A stretch of DNA of 44,464 nucleotides from Rhizobium mayense (GTDB lineage: Bacteria; Pseudomonadota; Alphaproteobacteria; Rhizobiales; Rhizobiaceae), in contig NZ_JARFYM010000042.1 in the NCBI RefSeq assembly GCF_030272705.1, forward strand, positions 1 to 44,464, written 5' to 3'. The notes beneath the pieces are model-generated. The model did no database searches. It was not told the origin of the DNA and worked only from the letters and a program-made list of their open reading frames with translations. How positions within the stretch are numbered: position 1 is the stretch's first letter; each line of letters begins with the position of its first letter. Below are positions 7,660 through 15,585 of the stretch, piece by piece. The translations under genes and the position numbers were made by a program.

Positions 7660-8640
7660 TTACTTAAACCCGGCAACCCCGTGCGGGATATAGGGCGATT
7701 CCAATGCATCGATCTCTTCCGGCGTCAGCTTGACCGACAGGGCGGCAACGGCGTCTTTGATGTGGCCGGACTTGGAGGCGCCAATGATCGGTGCGGTGAC
7801 GGCGCTCTTCTGCAGGATCCAGGCGGTGGCAACCTGGGCGCGGGCGACACCGCGAGCCTTGGCGATGGTGCCGACGGCTTCGACGACCTTGCGGTCGGCT
7901 TCGATCGCCTGGGTGTATAGCGTCTTGCCGAACTCGTCGGTTTCCGAACGCGCCGTGGCCTCGTCCCAGTCGCGGGTGAGGCGGCCGCGGGCAAGTGGGC
8001 TCCAGGGAATGACGGCGATCTTCTGGTCTTCGCAGAAGGGCAGCATTTCGCGTTCTTCTTCGCGATAGAGCAGGTTCAGGTGGTTCTGCATGCTGACGAA
8101 CTCGGTCCAGCCGTTGAGGCGCGAGATATAGATCGCCTTCGCGAATTGCCATGAATACATCGAGGAGGCGCCGATGTAGCGGGCCTTGCCGGCCTTGACG
8201 ATGTCATGCAGCGCTTCCAGCGTTTCCTCGATCGGCGTCGTGTAGTCCCAGCGGTGGATCTGATAGAGATCGACGTAATCCGTGCCGAGACGGCGCAGGC
8301 TATTGTCGATCTCATCGAAGATAGCCTTGCGCGACAGGCCGGCGCCGTTGGGGCCGGGACGCATCCGGTTGAACACCTTGGTGGCGAGCACGATGTCCTC
8401 GCGGCGGGCGAAATCCTTGATGGCCCGGCCGACGATTTCCTCAGACGAGCCGTTGGAATAGGTGTTCGCCGTATCGAGGAAGTTGATCCCGGCTTCGATC
8501 GCCTGCTTGAGCAGCGGGCGGCTGTTTTCTTCCGTCAGCGACCAGGCATGCGTGCCCTTGTTGGGGTCGCCATAGGTCATGCAGCCCAGGCAGATGCGGG
8601 ACACTTCAAGGCCGGTTTTGCCAAGCTTGGTGTATTCCAT
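7660..8640 (-). CDS. Aldo/keto reductase
   Basis: A 326-residue cytosolic NADPH-dependent oxidoreductase of the AKR superfamily that reduces aldehydes or ketones to alcohols. The catalytic tetrad is visible: Asp56 and Tyr61 in FLDTANTYSNG, Lys88 in VLATKVF and His129 in LYQIHRWD. The C-terminal PIIGASKSGHI block contacts the NADP phosphate. Sequence style is that of the YajO/Tas-like bacterial group often labelled generically; the physiological substrate is unknown. The start at the ATG at 8640 is supported by GGAG seven bases upstream; a longer frame reaching 8748 is not conserved-looking. It is divergent from an acyl-CoA synthetase gene with an imperfect inverted repeat between them. Confidence 0.92.
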   Translation of the reverse strand: MEYTKLGKTGLEVSRICLGCMTYGDPNKGTHAWSLTEENSRPLLKQAIEAGINFLDTANTYSNGSSEEIVGRAIKDFARREDIVLATKVFNRMRPGPNGAGLSRKAIFDEIDNSLRRLGTDYVDLYQIHRWDYTTPIEETLEALHDIVKAGKARYIGASSMYSWQFAKAIYISRLNGWTEFVSMQNHLNLLYREEEREMLPFCEDQKIAVIPWSPLARGRLTRDWDEATARSETDEFGKTLYTQAIEADRKVVEAVGTIAKARGVARAQVATAWILQKSAVTAPIIGASKSGHIKDAVAALSVKLTPEEIDALESPYIPHGVAGFK

Positions 8641-8735
8641 CGATAGTCTCCATCTTGTTCTAGGGGTCCGACACGGCAGCGCTCCGCCGCCGGATCGGAG
8701 GCAGAGTAGGTACATGATCAAATATAGAGTAGCGG

Positions 8736-8789
8736 AGCGCAGCTTCACCGATTAGCTCAATAATTCGCAATAGGCTTTGAAGCGGCGCT
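8736..8789. promoter_or_regulatory. Imperfect inverted repeat in AKR / acyl-CoA synthetase spacer
   Basis: AGCGCAGCTTCA (8736-8747) and TGAAGCGGCGCT (8778-8789) are inverted copies with one mismatch in 12 and a 30-base spacer. It lies about 100 bp from both divergent starts and could bind a regulator of both genes or fold in RNA. No neighbouring regulator is present. Confidence 0.35.
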
Positions 8790-8900
8790 AAACAAAGATG
8801 GCGATTTCCGCCAGCGCGGAGGCGAATACTGCTATTGTTTCCTTGAACCAGTGGCGCCACCGGTGTTAGCTGCGCCGCAGCATTTTTCCTGGAATTTGGT

Positions 8901-10547
8901 ATGAAACTGCCCCCGCGCGACACTTATGAGGCCCTCTACCGCGATTTTCGCTGGGAGATTCCGGCGAAATTCAACATCGGGCGCGCTGTATGCGATGACT
9001 GGGCCGAACGGGAGCCGGATCGGGTCTGCCTCGAGCATTTCAGTCCTGACGGCGATCATCTGCGGATGACCTATGGAGAGCTTCGCGATCGGTCCGCAGC
9101 CTTCGCCACCGCGTTGACGGCTCTTGGTGTGCGGTCGGGCGATCGGGTTGCGCTGCTTCTGCCGCAGAGTTTCGAGACCGTCATCGCGCATGTGGCCATC
9201 TACAAGATGGGAGCGATCGCCCTGCCGCTGGCGCTGCTGTTCGGTGCTGAAGCACTGGAGTACCGGCTGGCGAATTCGGGAAGCTCGGCGATCGTCACCA
9301 ATCAATTCGGCCTCAGGCGGCTGCGCCCGATCCGCGATCGCCTGCAGGAACTGGCGCATGTGATCAGCATCGATGGCAGCGAGCAGGGCGTGGCTGGCTT
9401 TGCCGAGCTCGTGGCAGCCCATCCACCGCTGTTCGAAGCGCTCGATACCGGGCCGGACGATCCGGCGCTGATGATTTTCACCTCGGGCACGACCGGGCCG
9501 CCGAAGGGCGCGCTGCATGGCCATCGCGTACTTCCTGGCCATATTCCGGGCATGCAGTTCGCCCATGAGGGCTTTCCGCAGGCGAGCGACAAGCTCTGGA
9601 CGCCATCGGACTGGGCCTGGGCCGGCGGGCTTCTGAACGCCTTGCTACCGAGCCTGATGCTTGGCGTGCCCGTTGTCTCCTCGCCGGCGCAAAAATTCGA
9701 TGCGCATATGGCTTTCCGCATCATGGCCGAGATGGGCGTGCGCAATGCCTTCATTCCGCCGACGGCGCTCCGGCTGTTGAAGTCGGTGGACAATCCTCGA
9801 TCGCTCTATGATCTCAAACTGCGCACCATCGGATCGGCGGGTGAGGCGCTCGGGCGCGAGACCTATGAATGGGCGCGTTCCGCCCTAGGGATCACCGTCA
9901 ACGAGTTTTTCGGGCAGACCGAGTGCAATTTCGTTTTGTCCTCCAGCGCAGCCTTCGGCGTCAGCCGCGGCGGCGCGACCGGCAAGCCGGTACCCGGCCA
10001 TCGCGTCGCGATCGTCGATGCGGATGGCAGGGAGATGCCGGTGGGCGAGAGCGGGCAAATCGCCATCCAGCGGCCCGATCCGGTGATGTTCCTCGGCTAT
10101 TGGCGCAATGAGGAGGCGACAGAGGCCAAATTTGCCGGCGACTGGCTGCTGACCGGCGATCTCGGGCGGCAGGATGCGGATGGCTACATTTCCTTTATCG
10201 GCCGTGACGATGATGTCATCACCTCCTCAGGCTATCGCATCGGCCCGAGCGAGATCGAGGACTGCCTCGGCGGCCATCCGGCCGTGCAGCTGGCGGCGGC
10301 CGTCGGCAAGCCGGATGCGGTGCGCACCGAAATCGTCAAGGCCTATGTGGTTCTCGTTCCCGACCGTGAGCCGAGCGATGCGCTGGAGGCCGAGATCCGC
10401 GACTGGGTGAAGACGCGGCTTTCCATGCATGAATATCCGCGCGAGATCGAGTTCGTCGACGAGCTGCCGCTGACCACTTCAGGCAAAGTGATCCGCCGCC
10501 TGCTACGCGAGCGTGCGATCGCCGAGGCTCAGGGGCGGAACGACTAG
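8901..10547 (+). CDS. AMP-dependent acyl-CoA synthetase
   Basis: A 548-residue member of the adenylate-forming family. It activates a carboxylic acid with ATP to an acyl-AMP and then forms the CoA thioester. Core motifs are in order: the phosphate-binding loop TSGTTGPPKG (194-203), the substrate/adenine region NEFFGQTE, the hinge region LTGDLGRQDADGYISFIGRDDD, and the C-terminal catalytic Lys529 in LTTSGKVIRR. The layout resembles acetyl- or medium-chain acyl-CoA synthetases (AcsA/MACS group). The acid used cannot be read from the sequence. There is no signal peptide. The ATG at 8901 follows an AT-rich leader with a weak ribosome binding site. The gene is monocistronic, with 234 bases to the next gene. 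Confidence 0.9.
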   Translation: MKLPPRDTYEALYRDFRWEIPAKFNIGRAVCDDWAEREPDRVCLEHFSPDGDHLRMTYGELRDRSAAFATALTALGVRSGDRVALLLPQSFETVIAHVAIYKMGAIALPLALLFGAEALEYRLANSGSSAIVTNQFGLRRLRPIRDRLQELAHVISIDGSEQGVAGFAELVAAHPPLFEALDTGPDDPALMIFTSGTTGPPKGALHGHRVLPGHIPGMQFAHEGFPQASDKLWTPSDWAWAGGLLNALLPSLMLGVPVVSSPAQKFDAHMAFRIMAEMGVRNAFIPPTALRLLKSVDNPRSLYDLKLRTIGSAGEALGRETYEWARSALGITVNEFFGQTECNFVLSSSAAFGVSRGGATGKPVPGHRVAIVDADGREMPVGESGQIAIQRPDPVMFLGYWRNEEATEAKFAGDWLLTGDLGRQDADGYISFIGRDDDVITSSGYRIGPSEIEDCLGGHPAVQLAAAVGKPDAVRTEIVKAYVVLVPDREPSDALEAEIRDWVKTRLSMHEYPREIEFVDELPLTTSGKVIRRLLRERAIAEAQGRND

Positions 10548-10781
10548 GGTTTGCCTTGTATAGGCGTTTGAACGCGCGGCTCAAAGCATGTCGTGCGAAA
10601 GTGCGGCATTATGGGGCAAGCGCCACATGACTCCGCAGGTCTCGTGAGTCATTACGCGACTGCGCGGCAAAAATTGCCCACAACTAAGACGACGGCGCTG
10701 CCATTTGGATATTCTCGGTGTAAAATTCCCCGTGACGAAGAGCGAGGGCGAGTTCATCAGACGCTAGACGGGGGAAGTGTT

Positions 10782-11633
10782 GTGAGATTGCTGACGCGCC
10801 TTTTCCAGAGGTTCCTAGTTTTTTGTCTGGGTATACTTAGCGTTTGGCTGATAGTCTTCGTTATTTTCGATACTGCGGATCACAGACTTCCATGGATTCT
10901 TGCGGCGTGCCTTACATATGGCTTGGCTGCTTACGTCATTCTGCCGAACGTGGTTCGACTGTCCCTTAAGGTTCTTCATCGGGGGCTTATCCCTAGATAC
11001 ACGATCGCGGCCGATGGTTTGCCCGGCGATCCTGTAAATTTCGTCCTCGTCGGCACTCTTCAACAACTCCGCGAGGCCTTTGCAACGGCGGGCTGGTCTA
11101 CGTCTGACCGTTTGGGGATCGCAAGCTCGTTGCGAATGATACGAGCATTTCTGATGAACTCTGCCTATCCCACCGCGCCTTTCAGCACTTTCTATCTTTT
11201 TGGGCGACGGCAAGACATAGGATTTCAAGAACCCATTGACGATAGCCCCCGCAAGCGCCATCACATCCGTTTCTGGGCCCTTGGTCTCGCCCATTCCGAA
11301 GACGACATGAGCGCGGCGAGCTTCTGGTTGAACACAGACAGGCCCTCGCCCGGCGAGCGCGCATTATGGGTTGGGGCGGGCACGAGAGATACCGGGCTTT
11401 CTCTGACTTGGCTAACGTTCCAAGTTACACATGCTACCGATTCGGATACGAACGCCGAGCGCGACTACATAGTCAATGAGCTAAAAGCAAAGTGCGTAAT
11501 CAGGGACGTCGCGTGGCACCCGGCTGGTTCACGGTTGATGACGGGGAAGGTTAACCACTACATTACCGATGGTGAGATCGCGTTTGCCAGCTTGACTGTT
11601 GGTGCAACGGGTGACGATCACGCTGCGCTTTAA
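10782..11633 (+). CDS. LssY_C domain membrane protein
   Basis: A 283-residue protein starting at GTG (GGGGAA five bases upstream). Two hydrophobic helices occupy roughly residues 7-30 and 36-58, so the N-terminus is membrane-anchored. The rest matches the LssY C-terminal domain pattern: GDPVNFVLVGT, AFATAGWSTSDR, STFYLFGRRQDIGFQ, KRHHIRFWALGL and ALWVGAGTRDTG. In LssY this domain follows a phosphatase/DedA-like part; here it stands alone, and its function is not known. Base use is somewhat more AT-rich than the flanking genes, which may point to transfer. Its TAA stop is formed by the first bases of a dispersed repeat that fills the gap to the convergent acetyltransferase gene. Confidence 0.75.
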   Translation: MRLLTRLFQRFLVFCLGILSVWLIVFVIFDTADHRLPWILAACLTYGLAAYVILPNVVRLSLKVLHRGLIPRYTIAADGLPGDPVNFVLVGTLQQLREAFATAGWSTSDRLGIASSLRMIRAFLMNSAYPTAPFSTFYLFGRRQDIGFQEPIDDSPRKRHHIRFWALGLAHSEDDMSAASFWLNTDRPSPGERALWVGAGTRDTGLSLTWLTFQVTHATDSDTNAERDYIVNELKAKCVIRDVAWHPAGSRLMTGKVNHYITDGEIAFASLTVGATGDDHAAL

Positions 11634-11709
11634 AGCAATTCCAGGAAAAGTGCGAAGCGGTTTTCCGTCCGGAATCGCGAAAAAGCAAAGCAATTCCGTG
11701 AAATGCTTT
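11632..11709. repeat. Rhizobial palindromic intergenic repeat, copy 1
   Basis: A 78-base element (begins AAAGCAATTCCAGG, core GCGAAGCGGTTTTCCG, ends near CAATTCCGTGAAATGC). It aligns closely with the minus strand of 24148-24250 and shares the AAGCGGTTTTC core with the argJ leader element. Its two ends contribute the TAA stops of both convergent genes. It is a mosaic repeat of the RIME/REP kind known from rhizobia. Confidence 0.75.
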
Positions 11710-12979
11710 AGCGCTTCGTAAGCGACAGTATTTTCTGGCGCAGCAGCTTCGCCATGTTGCGGGTGCTGCGGTACATATGCAGTTGCGTTGCCACCTGTCG
11801 GGCGTCGCGGTCGCCATTTTGAGTCAGGCCGATCACCAGCGTGCCCATGTCTTCGCGCTCCTGCCAGAAGCGGCTCATGATCGGATGATCCGGCATGGCG
11901 CAGGAATCGGAGCGGACGATATTGGCGTCGTCGAGATGCCACTCAGTCAGCTCGCCCATCAGCAGCTTGCCCGGCGAATAGCGGGCGTAATCCTCGTTAT
12001 AAGCAGTCTTCCAGGTATAGGCCTCGCCACCCATCATCAGCACGATCATCGAGGCGATTGCCTTGCCGTTCAGGTCGATGGTGTGAATGCGCACGGCATC
12101 GACGGCGGCGAGGTTGGAGACAGCTTCGCGGGCGAAGGCCGCATGGTGGCGATCGGTGACCAGCGCGCTGCGCTTCTTGCCCTTCCAGCCGCTCGCCTCC
12201 AGAGCCAGGAATTCTTCCATGCGCAGGTGAATGTCGCGCGGCTGGCGGGCGACGGTATAGACGACGTCGCCATGGCTCTCCAACAGGCGCCATTGGCGGC
12301 GCATTTCGCGCAGATGCGCGTTCGAGATCGTCCGCCTGAGATAGGCGAGCGCATCCTCGCTGCTGTGGAGCATCGGCCGCTGGTAGGGATTGGCAACGGT
12401 GAGAGGTAGGTTGCGGCCAATAGCGACAGCCTTTGCCATCTGGGCGAAACGGCCGTTCAACCTAATATCCGGCAGAACCAGTGTCGTCGGCAGCTGCAGT
12501 TCACGCCGGGTCAGTGCCTCGAAGAGATTGTCGAGCGTCTCGCCGGCCTCCTCGGCATCGACAAGGGGCGTGCCGAGCGGACCGAAGGAATTCGACCAGA
12601 CGCGGATGATCGAGGGACCGAGCGCAAAGCCGGGCTTGTCGACGGTAAACGGCATCAGCAGGCGCATGCGGCTGCGAGTGCCATTGTCGTCGCGCATCAG
12701 CGCGAGGCGGATCTGCCGATCTTCCAGCCGTGGCATGGCGGGCGCCAGGAAACGACCGGAGAAGAAGACATTCGGCTCCATGGCGCGATTGGAAAGGAAG
12801 TCCAATTCGTCCTGCAATTCGTAGCCGAATTTGCCGGGATAGAGGCTGAGCTCGCGGCCTCTCCGACCGACCTCGACACGCGCCTCGGCCTTGGGCGGTT
12901 CGAAATGCAGCGCGGCGAGCGTATGCGTCAGGGCGTTCACTTGGCTGTCGGTGCTTTCGGTAAAAGGAGGGCGCGCCAT
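11708..12979 (-). CDS. CelD/BcsL-like GNAT-fold acetyltransferase
   Basis: A 423-residue cytosolic protein. The C-terminal half (DIHLRMEEFLALEASGWKG..., then AVDAVRIHTIDLNGKAIASMIVLMMGG, and YNEDYARYSPGKLLM) matches the FemAB/CelD-type acetyltransferase domain (Acetyltransf_6), found in polysaccharide biosynthesis loci. It likely transfers an acyl group to a sugar or lipid-linked glycan; the substrate is unknown. The ATG lies two bases after the stop of the upstream flippase gene, so the two are translationally coupled and probably work on the same polysaccharide. A much longer open frame continues upstream antisense to nothing conserved and is not the real start. The stop overlaps a dispersed repeat. 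Confidence 0.82.
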   Translation of the reverse strand: MARPPFTESTDSQVNALTHTLAALHFEPPKAEARVEVGRRGRELSLYPGKFGYELQDELDFLSNRAMEPNVFFSGRFLAPAMPRLEDRQIRLALMRDDNGTRSRMRLLMPFTVDKPGFALGPSIIRVWSNSFGPLGTPLVDAEEAGETLDNLFEALTRRELQLPTTLVLPDIRLNGRFAQMAKAVAIGRNLPLTVANPYQRPMLHSSEDALAYLRRTISNAHLREMRRQWRLLESHGDVVYTVARQPRDIHLRMEEFLALEASGWKGKKRSALVTDRHHAAFAREAVSNLAAVDAVRIHTIDLNGKAIASMIVLMMGGEAYTWKTAYNEDYARYSPGKLLMGELTEWHLDDANIVRSDSCAMPDHPIMSRFWQEREDMGTLVIGLTQNGDRDARQVATQLHMYRSTRNMAKLLRQKILSLTKR

Positions 12980-12981
12980 GA

Positions 12982-14397
12982 TCAGAGTGCCCCATTCGTT
13001 GCTGGTGTCATCGGTCGGCGGATAAGGGCGAAGAGTATGATGCCGAATGCGCGGCGGACCGCGATATGCAGCAGCACGGCCTCGATCACCATGGCGCTGG
13101 CGACGGCAATGGCCGCGCCCTCGATACCAAAATGCGGTATGAGCATGATGTTGAGACCGACATTGGCGACCAGCGCGGCGGCATAGAGGTAGACGCAGAG
13201 CATCTGCCGGTCCGCCATCATCAACAGTACCTCGGCCGGACCGACGAGCGCCTTGGCGAGAATGCCGGCAAGCAGGATGGCGATGACGGCCTCGCCTTCG
13301 GTAAAGGCGGTGCCGAACAGCGAAAGCAGGAATTGCCCCGCCGCGGCCACTGTCAGACCGACGGCGAGGGCCGGGAAGAAGGTCCAGCGCGCAGCTTCCG
13401 TGGCGAAGGCCGCGAGTTTTTCCCGATCGTTCTCGGCGATGATGGCGGCAAAGCGCGGTCCGATGGCCGCCTTGACGGCGAAATAGACGAAATGCACCAG
13501 TGCCATGATCTTGGCAGCGGCGAAATAGACGGCGACCTCGGTGGGATCGAGGAAAATGCCAACCACGACGACATCGGAATTGGTCAGGAGATAACCGACG
13601 CCCTCGGCCAGAAAAACCGGGAAAGCGACGGCAAACCAGGCGTTGAACTCGATCGTTTTCGAACCGTTGGGATAGTGACGGCGCAGGCGGAAGGTTACCG
13701 CGAGATATTGGCAAAGCACCGTGACGAAGGCGGCTGCAAGTGCGGCCGCCATTGCCGTCACCGCGCTGTGGGCGGCGCCGAAAAGGATCGCGGCCAGCAT
13801 GAACAGCAGGATCAGCGTCGGGCGGATGAGGAAGGTGGGGCTCAGCGCCATGACCGGCCAGTGATTGGCGCGCGCCGTGCCGTCCAATACGTCGCCGAGC
13901 GCGATCATGGGTACGGCGATCAGGCCGAGAAAGATCGGCATGACGTAATAGTTTTCGACCATGCCGCTGAAGGCATAGAGCGCCGCCATGCCGATCAGCG
14001 CCAACCCGCCGGCGACCGCCAGAACGAAGCGGCGGGCAGTGGTCGTCACACCGCGGATGGCATCATGATTGCCGCTTGCGGCATATTGCGGCAGGAAACG
14101 GATAATGGCGGTCGGGAAGCCGAGGCAGGCGAGGTTGCCGAACAGGATCATCAGCACCCATACAAAGACGAAGACGCCATATTCGAACCTGCCCATCATG
14201 CGGGCGAGAACGATCTGAGAGACGAAGGCAAGGCCTGCGCCGGCAATGCGGATGGCGAAAGCGACCAGAGCCATGCGCTGCGAGACAGCTTTCTCATCAT
14301 TGTCGGTCAAAAGAGGGCGAAATTTGCGCAGGTATGGCGACAGCACAGTCCGCAGCCCGGAAGGCAGCATTTTCTCTGCTGTTTGAAAAACTGCCAT
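12982..14397 (-). CDS. Polysaccharide flippase (Wzx/MVF-type membrane protein)
   Basis: A 471-residue protein with about 12-14 hydrophobic helices. The block RIAGAGLAFVSQIVLARMMG followed by FEYGVFVFVWVLM is the classical start of the polysaccharide biosynthesis (Wzx-like) branch of the MOP superfamily, which flips lipid-linked glycans across the inner membrane. A cytosolic lead of about 45 residues precedes the first helix. It is the first gene of a two-gene unit with a CelD-like acetyltransferase two bases downstream. The pair suggests modification and export of an exopolysaccharide or capsule-type glycan. No glycosyltransferases are adjacent, so the rest of the pathway must be elsewhere. 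Confidence 0.87.
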   Translation of the reverse strand: MAVFQTAEKMLPSGLRTVLSPYLRKFRPLLTDNDEKAVSQRMALVAFAIRIAGAGLAFVSQIVLARMMGRFEYGVFVFVWVLMILFGNLACLGFPTAIIRFLPQYAASGNHDAIRGVTTTARRFVLAVAGGLALIGMAALYAFSGMVENYYVMPIFLGLIAVPMIALGDVLDGTARANHWPVMALSPTFLIRPTLILLFMLAAILFGAAHSAVTAMAAALAAAFVTVLCQYLAVTFRLRRHYPNGSKTIEFNAWFAVAFPVFLAEGVGYLLTNSDVVVVGIFLDPTEVAVYFAAAKIMALVHFVYFAVKAAIGPRFAAIIAENDREKLAAFATEAARWTFFPALAVGLTVAAAGQFLLSLFGTAFTEGEAVIAILLAGILAKALVGPAEVLLMMADRQMLCVYLYAAALVANVGLNIMLIPHFGIEGAAIAVASAMVIEAVLLHIAVRRAFGIILFALIRRPMTPATNGAL

Positions 14398-14590
14398 GAT
14401 CGATACGCAATACTTAAAACATGATCGTAACCTTACGTTAGTCTTGGCAGAGGCGGGTTAAGAATCAGTTCCCGCGGACGTGGGAAAGCCTCATAGATAA
14501 GAGCTGGTGCGTCGATGTCCTCCGCGGGAATCGGGTGGCGCGGGGCAGGCCAGCGTGCAGAATTGTCTGGTCAATTCGGGAGGGCTGTTA

Positions 14591-15223
14591 ATGCTGACGC
14601 TTCATGACTATTTGCCATCGCAGAACGGCTGGAAGGCCAGGGTCCTTTTCGGACTGCTGGATATTCCATACGAAAGCCACTTGGTGTCGATTTTCGAGGG
14701 AGAGAGCCGCACGGACGCGTTTCTCGATCTCAATCCGGCGGGCAGCATTCCTGTTCTCGAATTGGAAGATGGGCGGACGATTGCTGAATCAAATGCGATT
14801 CTTACCTATCTCGCCGAGGGCACGCCGTTCCTCCCGGCGGATCGCTATCAACGTGCAAAGGTCATGCAGTGGCTGTTCTTCGAGCAATACCATGTTGAAC
14901 CGGTGATCGGTTCGCTGCGTTTCTGGACGTTGACAGGACGGCTCGAGCTTAATCAGGCCATGGTTGCAGGCAAGCGCGCGGCCGCGGTCCGGGCTTTCGC
15001 GGCGCTGGAGCGTAGCCTCAGCGATACGCCGTTTCTTGCCGGCGAAGAGTTTTCGATCGCAGATATCGCGGTCTACGCCTATAGCCACCGGGCAGAGGAT
15101 TGCGGCTTCGTTCTGACCGATTACCCAGCGCTCGTGGCCTGGTTCGATCGTGTGCGGGAGGTGATCGGTTCCGGCTATCCCATCTACCCATACAGCGACG
15201 ACCCACATTCCGCCGTCCGATAG
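14591..15223 (+). CDS. Glutathione S-transferase family protein
   Basis: A 210-residue cytosolic protein with a thioredoxin-like N-terminal domain and an all-helical C-terminal domain. The N-domain shows LDIPYESHLVSIFEGE, the cis-Pro region NPAGSIPVLELEDG and the glutathione gamma-glutamyl contact ESNAIL. The C-terminal domain has the FSIADIAVYAYSHRAED block typical of GSTs. It probably conjugates or reduces electrophiles with glutathione. Start is the ATG at 14591 with GGGAGGG about six bases upstream; earlier in-frame starts lack a site. Bacterial GSTs of this style often act on peroxides or aromatic compounds, but the substrate is not readable. It stands alone, 193 bases after the divergent flippase start. 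Confidence 0.88.
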   Translation: MLTLHDYLPSQNGWKARVLFGLLDIPYESHLVSIFEGESRTDAFLDLNPAGSIPVLELEDGRTIAESNAILTYLAEGTPFLPADRYQRAKVMQWLFFEQYHVEPVIGSLRFWTLTGRLELNQAMVAGKRAAAVRAFAALERSLSDTPFLAGEEFSIADIAVYAYSHRAEDCGFVLTDYPALVAWFDRVREVIGSGYPIYPYSDDPHSAVR

Positions 15224-15585
15224 TCGTGCAGACAAAAATGCCGAATTCGGTAGCAACTTGGCGCCAATCGCCGCCGCCCCTTTATGACGCTTTTGCGCTG
15301 ATAGCGGACTTCGGCTCCGCTGCGACGGATGACCGGCTTGGGGCCGAGGGCCGACTGTCCGCTGCTAGACACCCAAAACGAAAAGCGGACATGAGAGTTC
15401 TTGCCGTCAAGGTCTGAGATCGGCCCTTTGCTGCCGTTCGAGGTCGATCCGAGGAACGTGCGATGTGTGCTAGAATGCCGCCGAAGGCGGAACGCGACAG
15501 ACGCACTGCGAGGGGCGGTGTGATCGAACCGGAATTCGCGAGACCGTGTGCCAACGTTGTGCTCTTGGAAGGGGAGACGAGGACG
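15224..15585. other. Intergenic region with repeat-like sequence, no gene
   Basis: About 360 bases between the GST and the molybdoenzyme. It contains ATAGCGGACTTCGG and AAAGCGGACATGA stretches, words I associate with dispersed intergenic sequence in rhizobia, and no credible coding frame. The molybdoenzyme promoter should lie in the right-hand part. Confidence 0.5.
15382..15394 (+). repeat. Left copy of 13-bp inverted repeat flanking the molybdoenzyme gene
   Basis: AAAGCGGACATGA; its exact reverse complement occurs at 16756-16768 on the other side of the sulfite-oxidase-family gene. Confidence 0.6.

Noticed and set aside
12980..13714. Upstream extension of the acetyltransferase frame into the flippase gene
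   Set aside because: The extension is Arg/Gly-rich shadow sequence; the family match begins at the ATG at 12979, two bases after the flippase stop.
13066..14424. 452-codon plus-strand frame inside the flippase gene
   Set aside because: Highly charged shadow sequence opposite a clear membrane protein.
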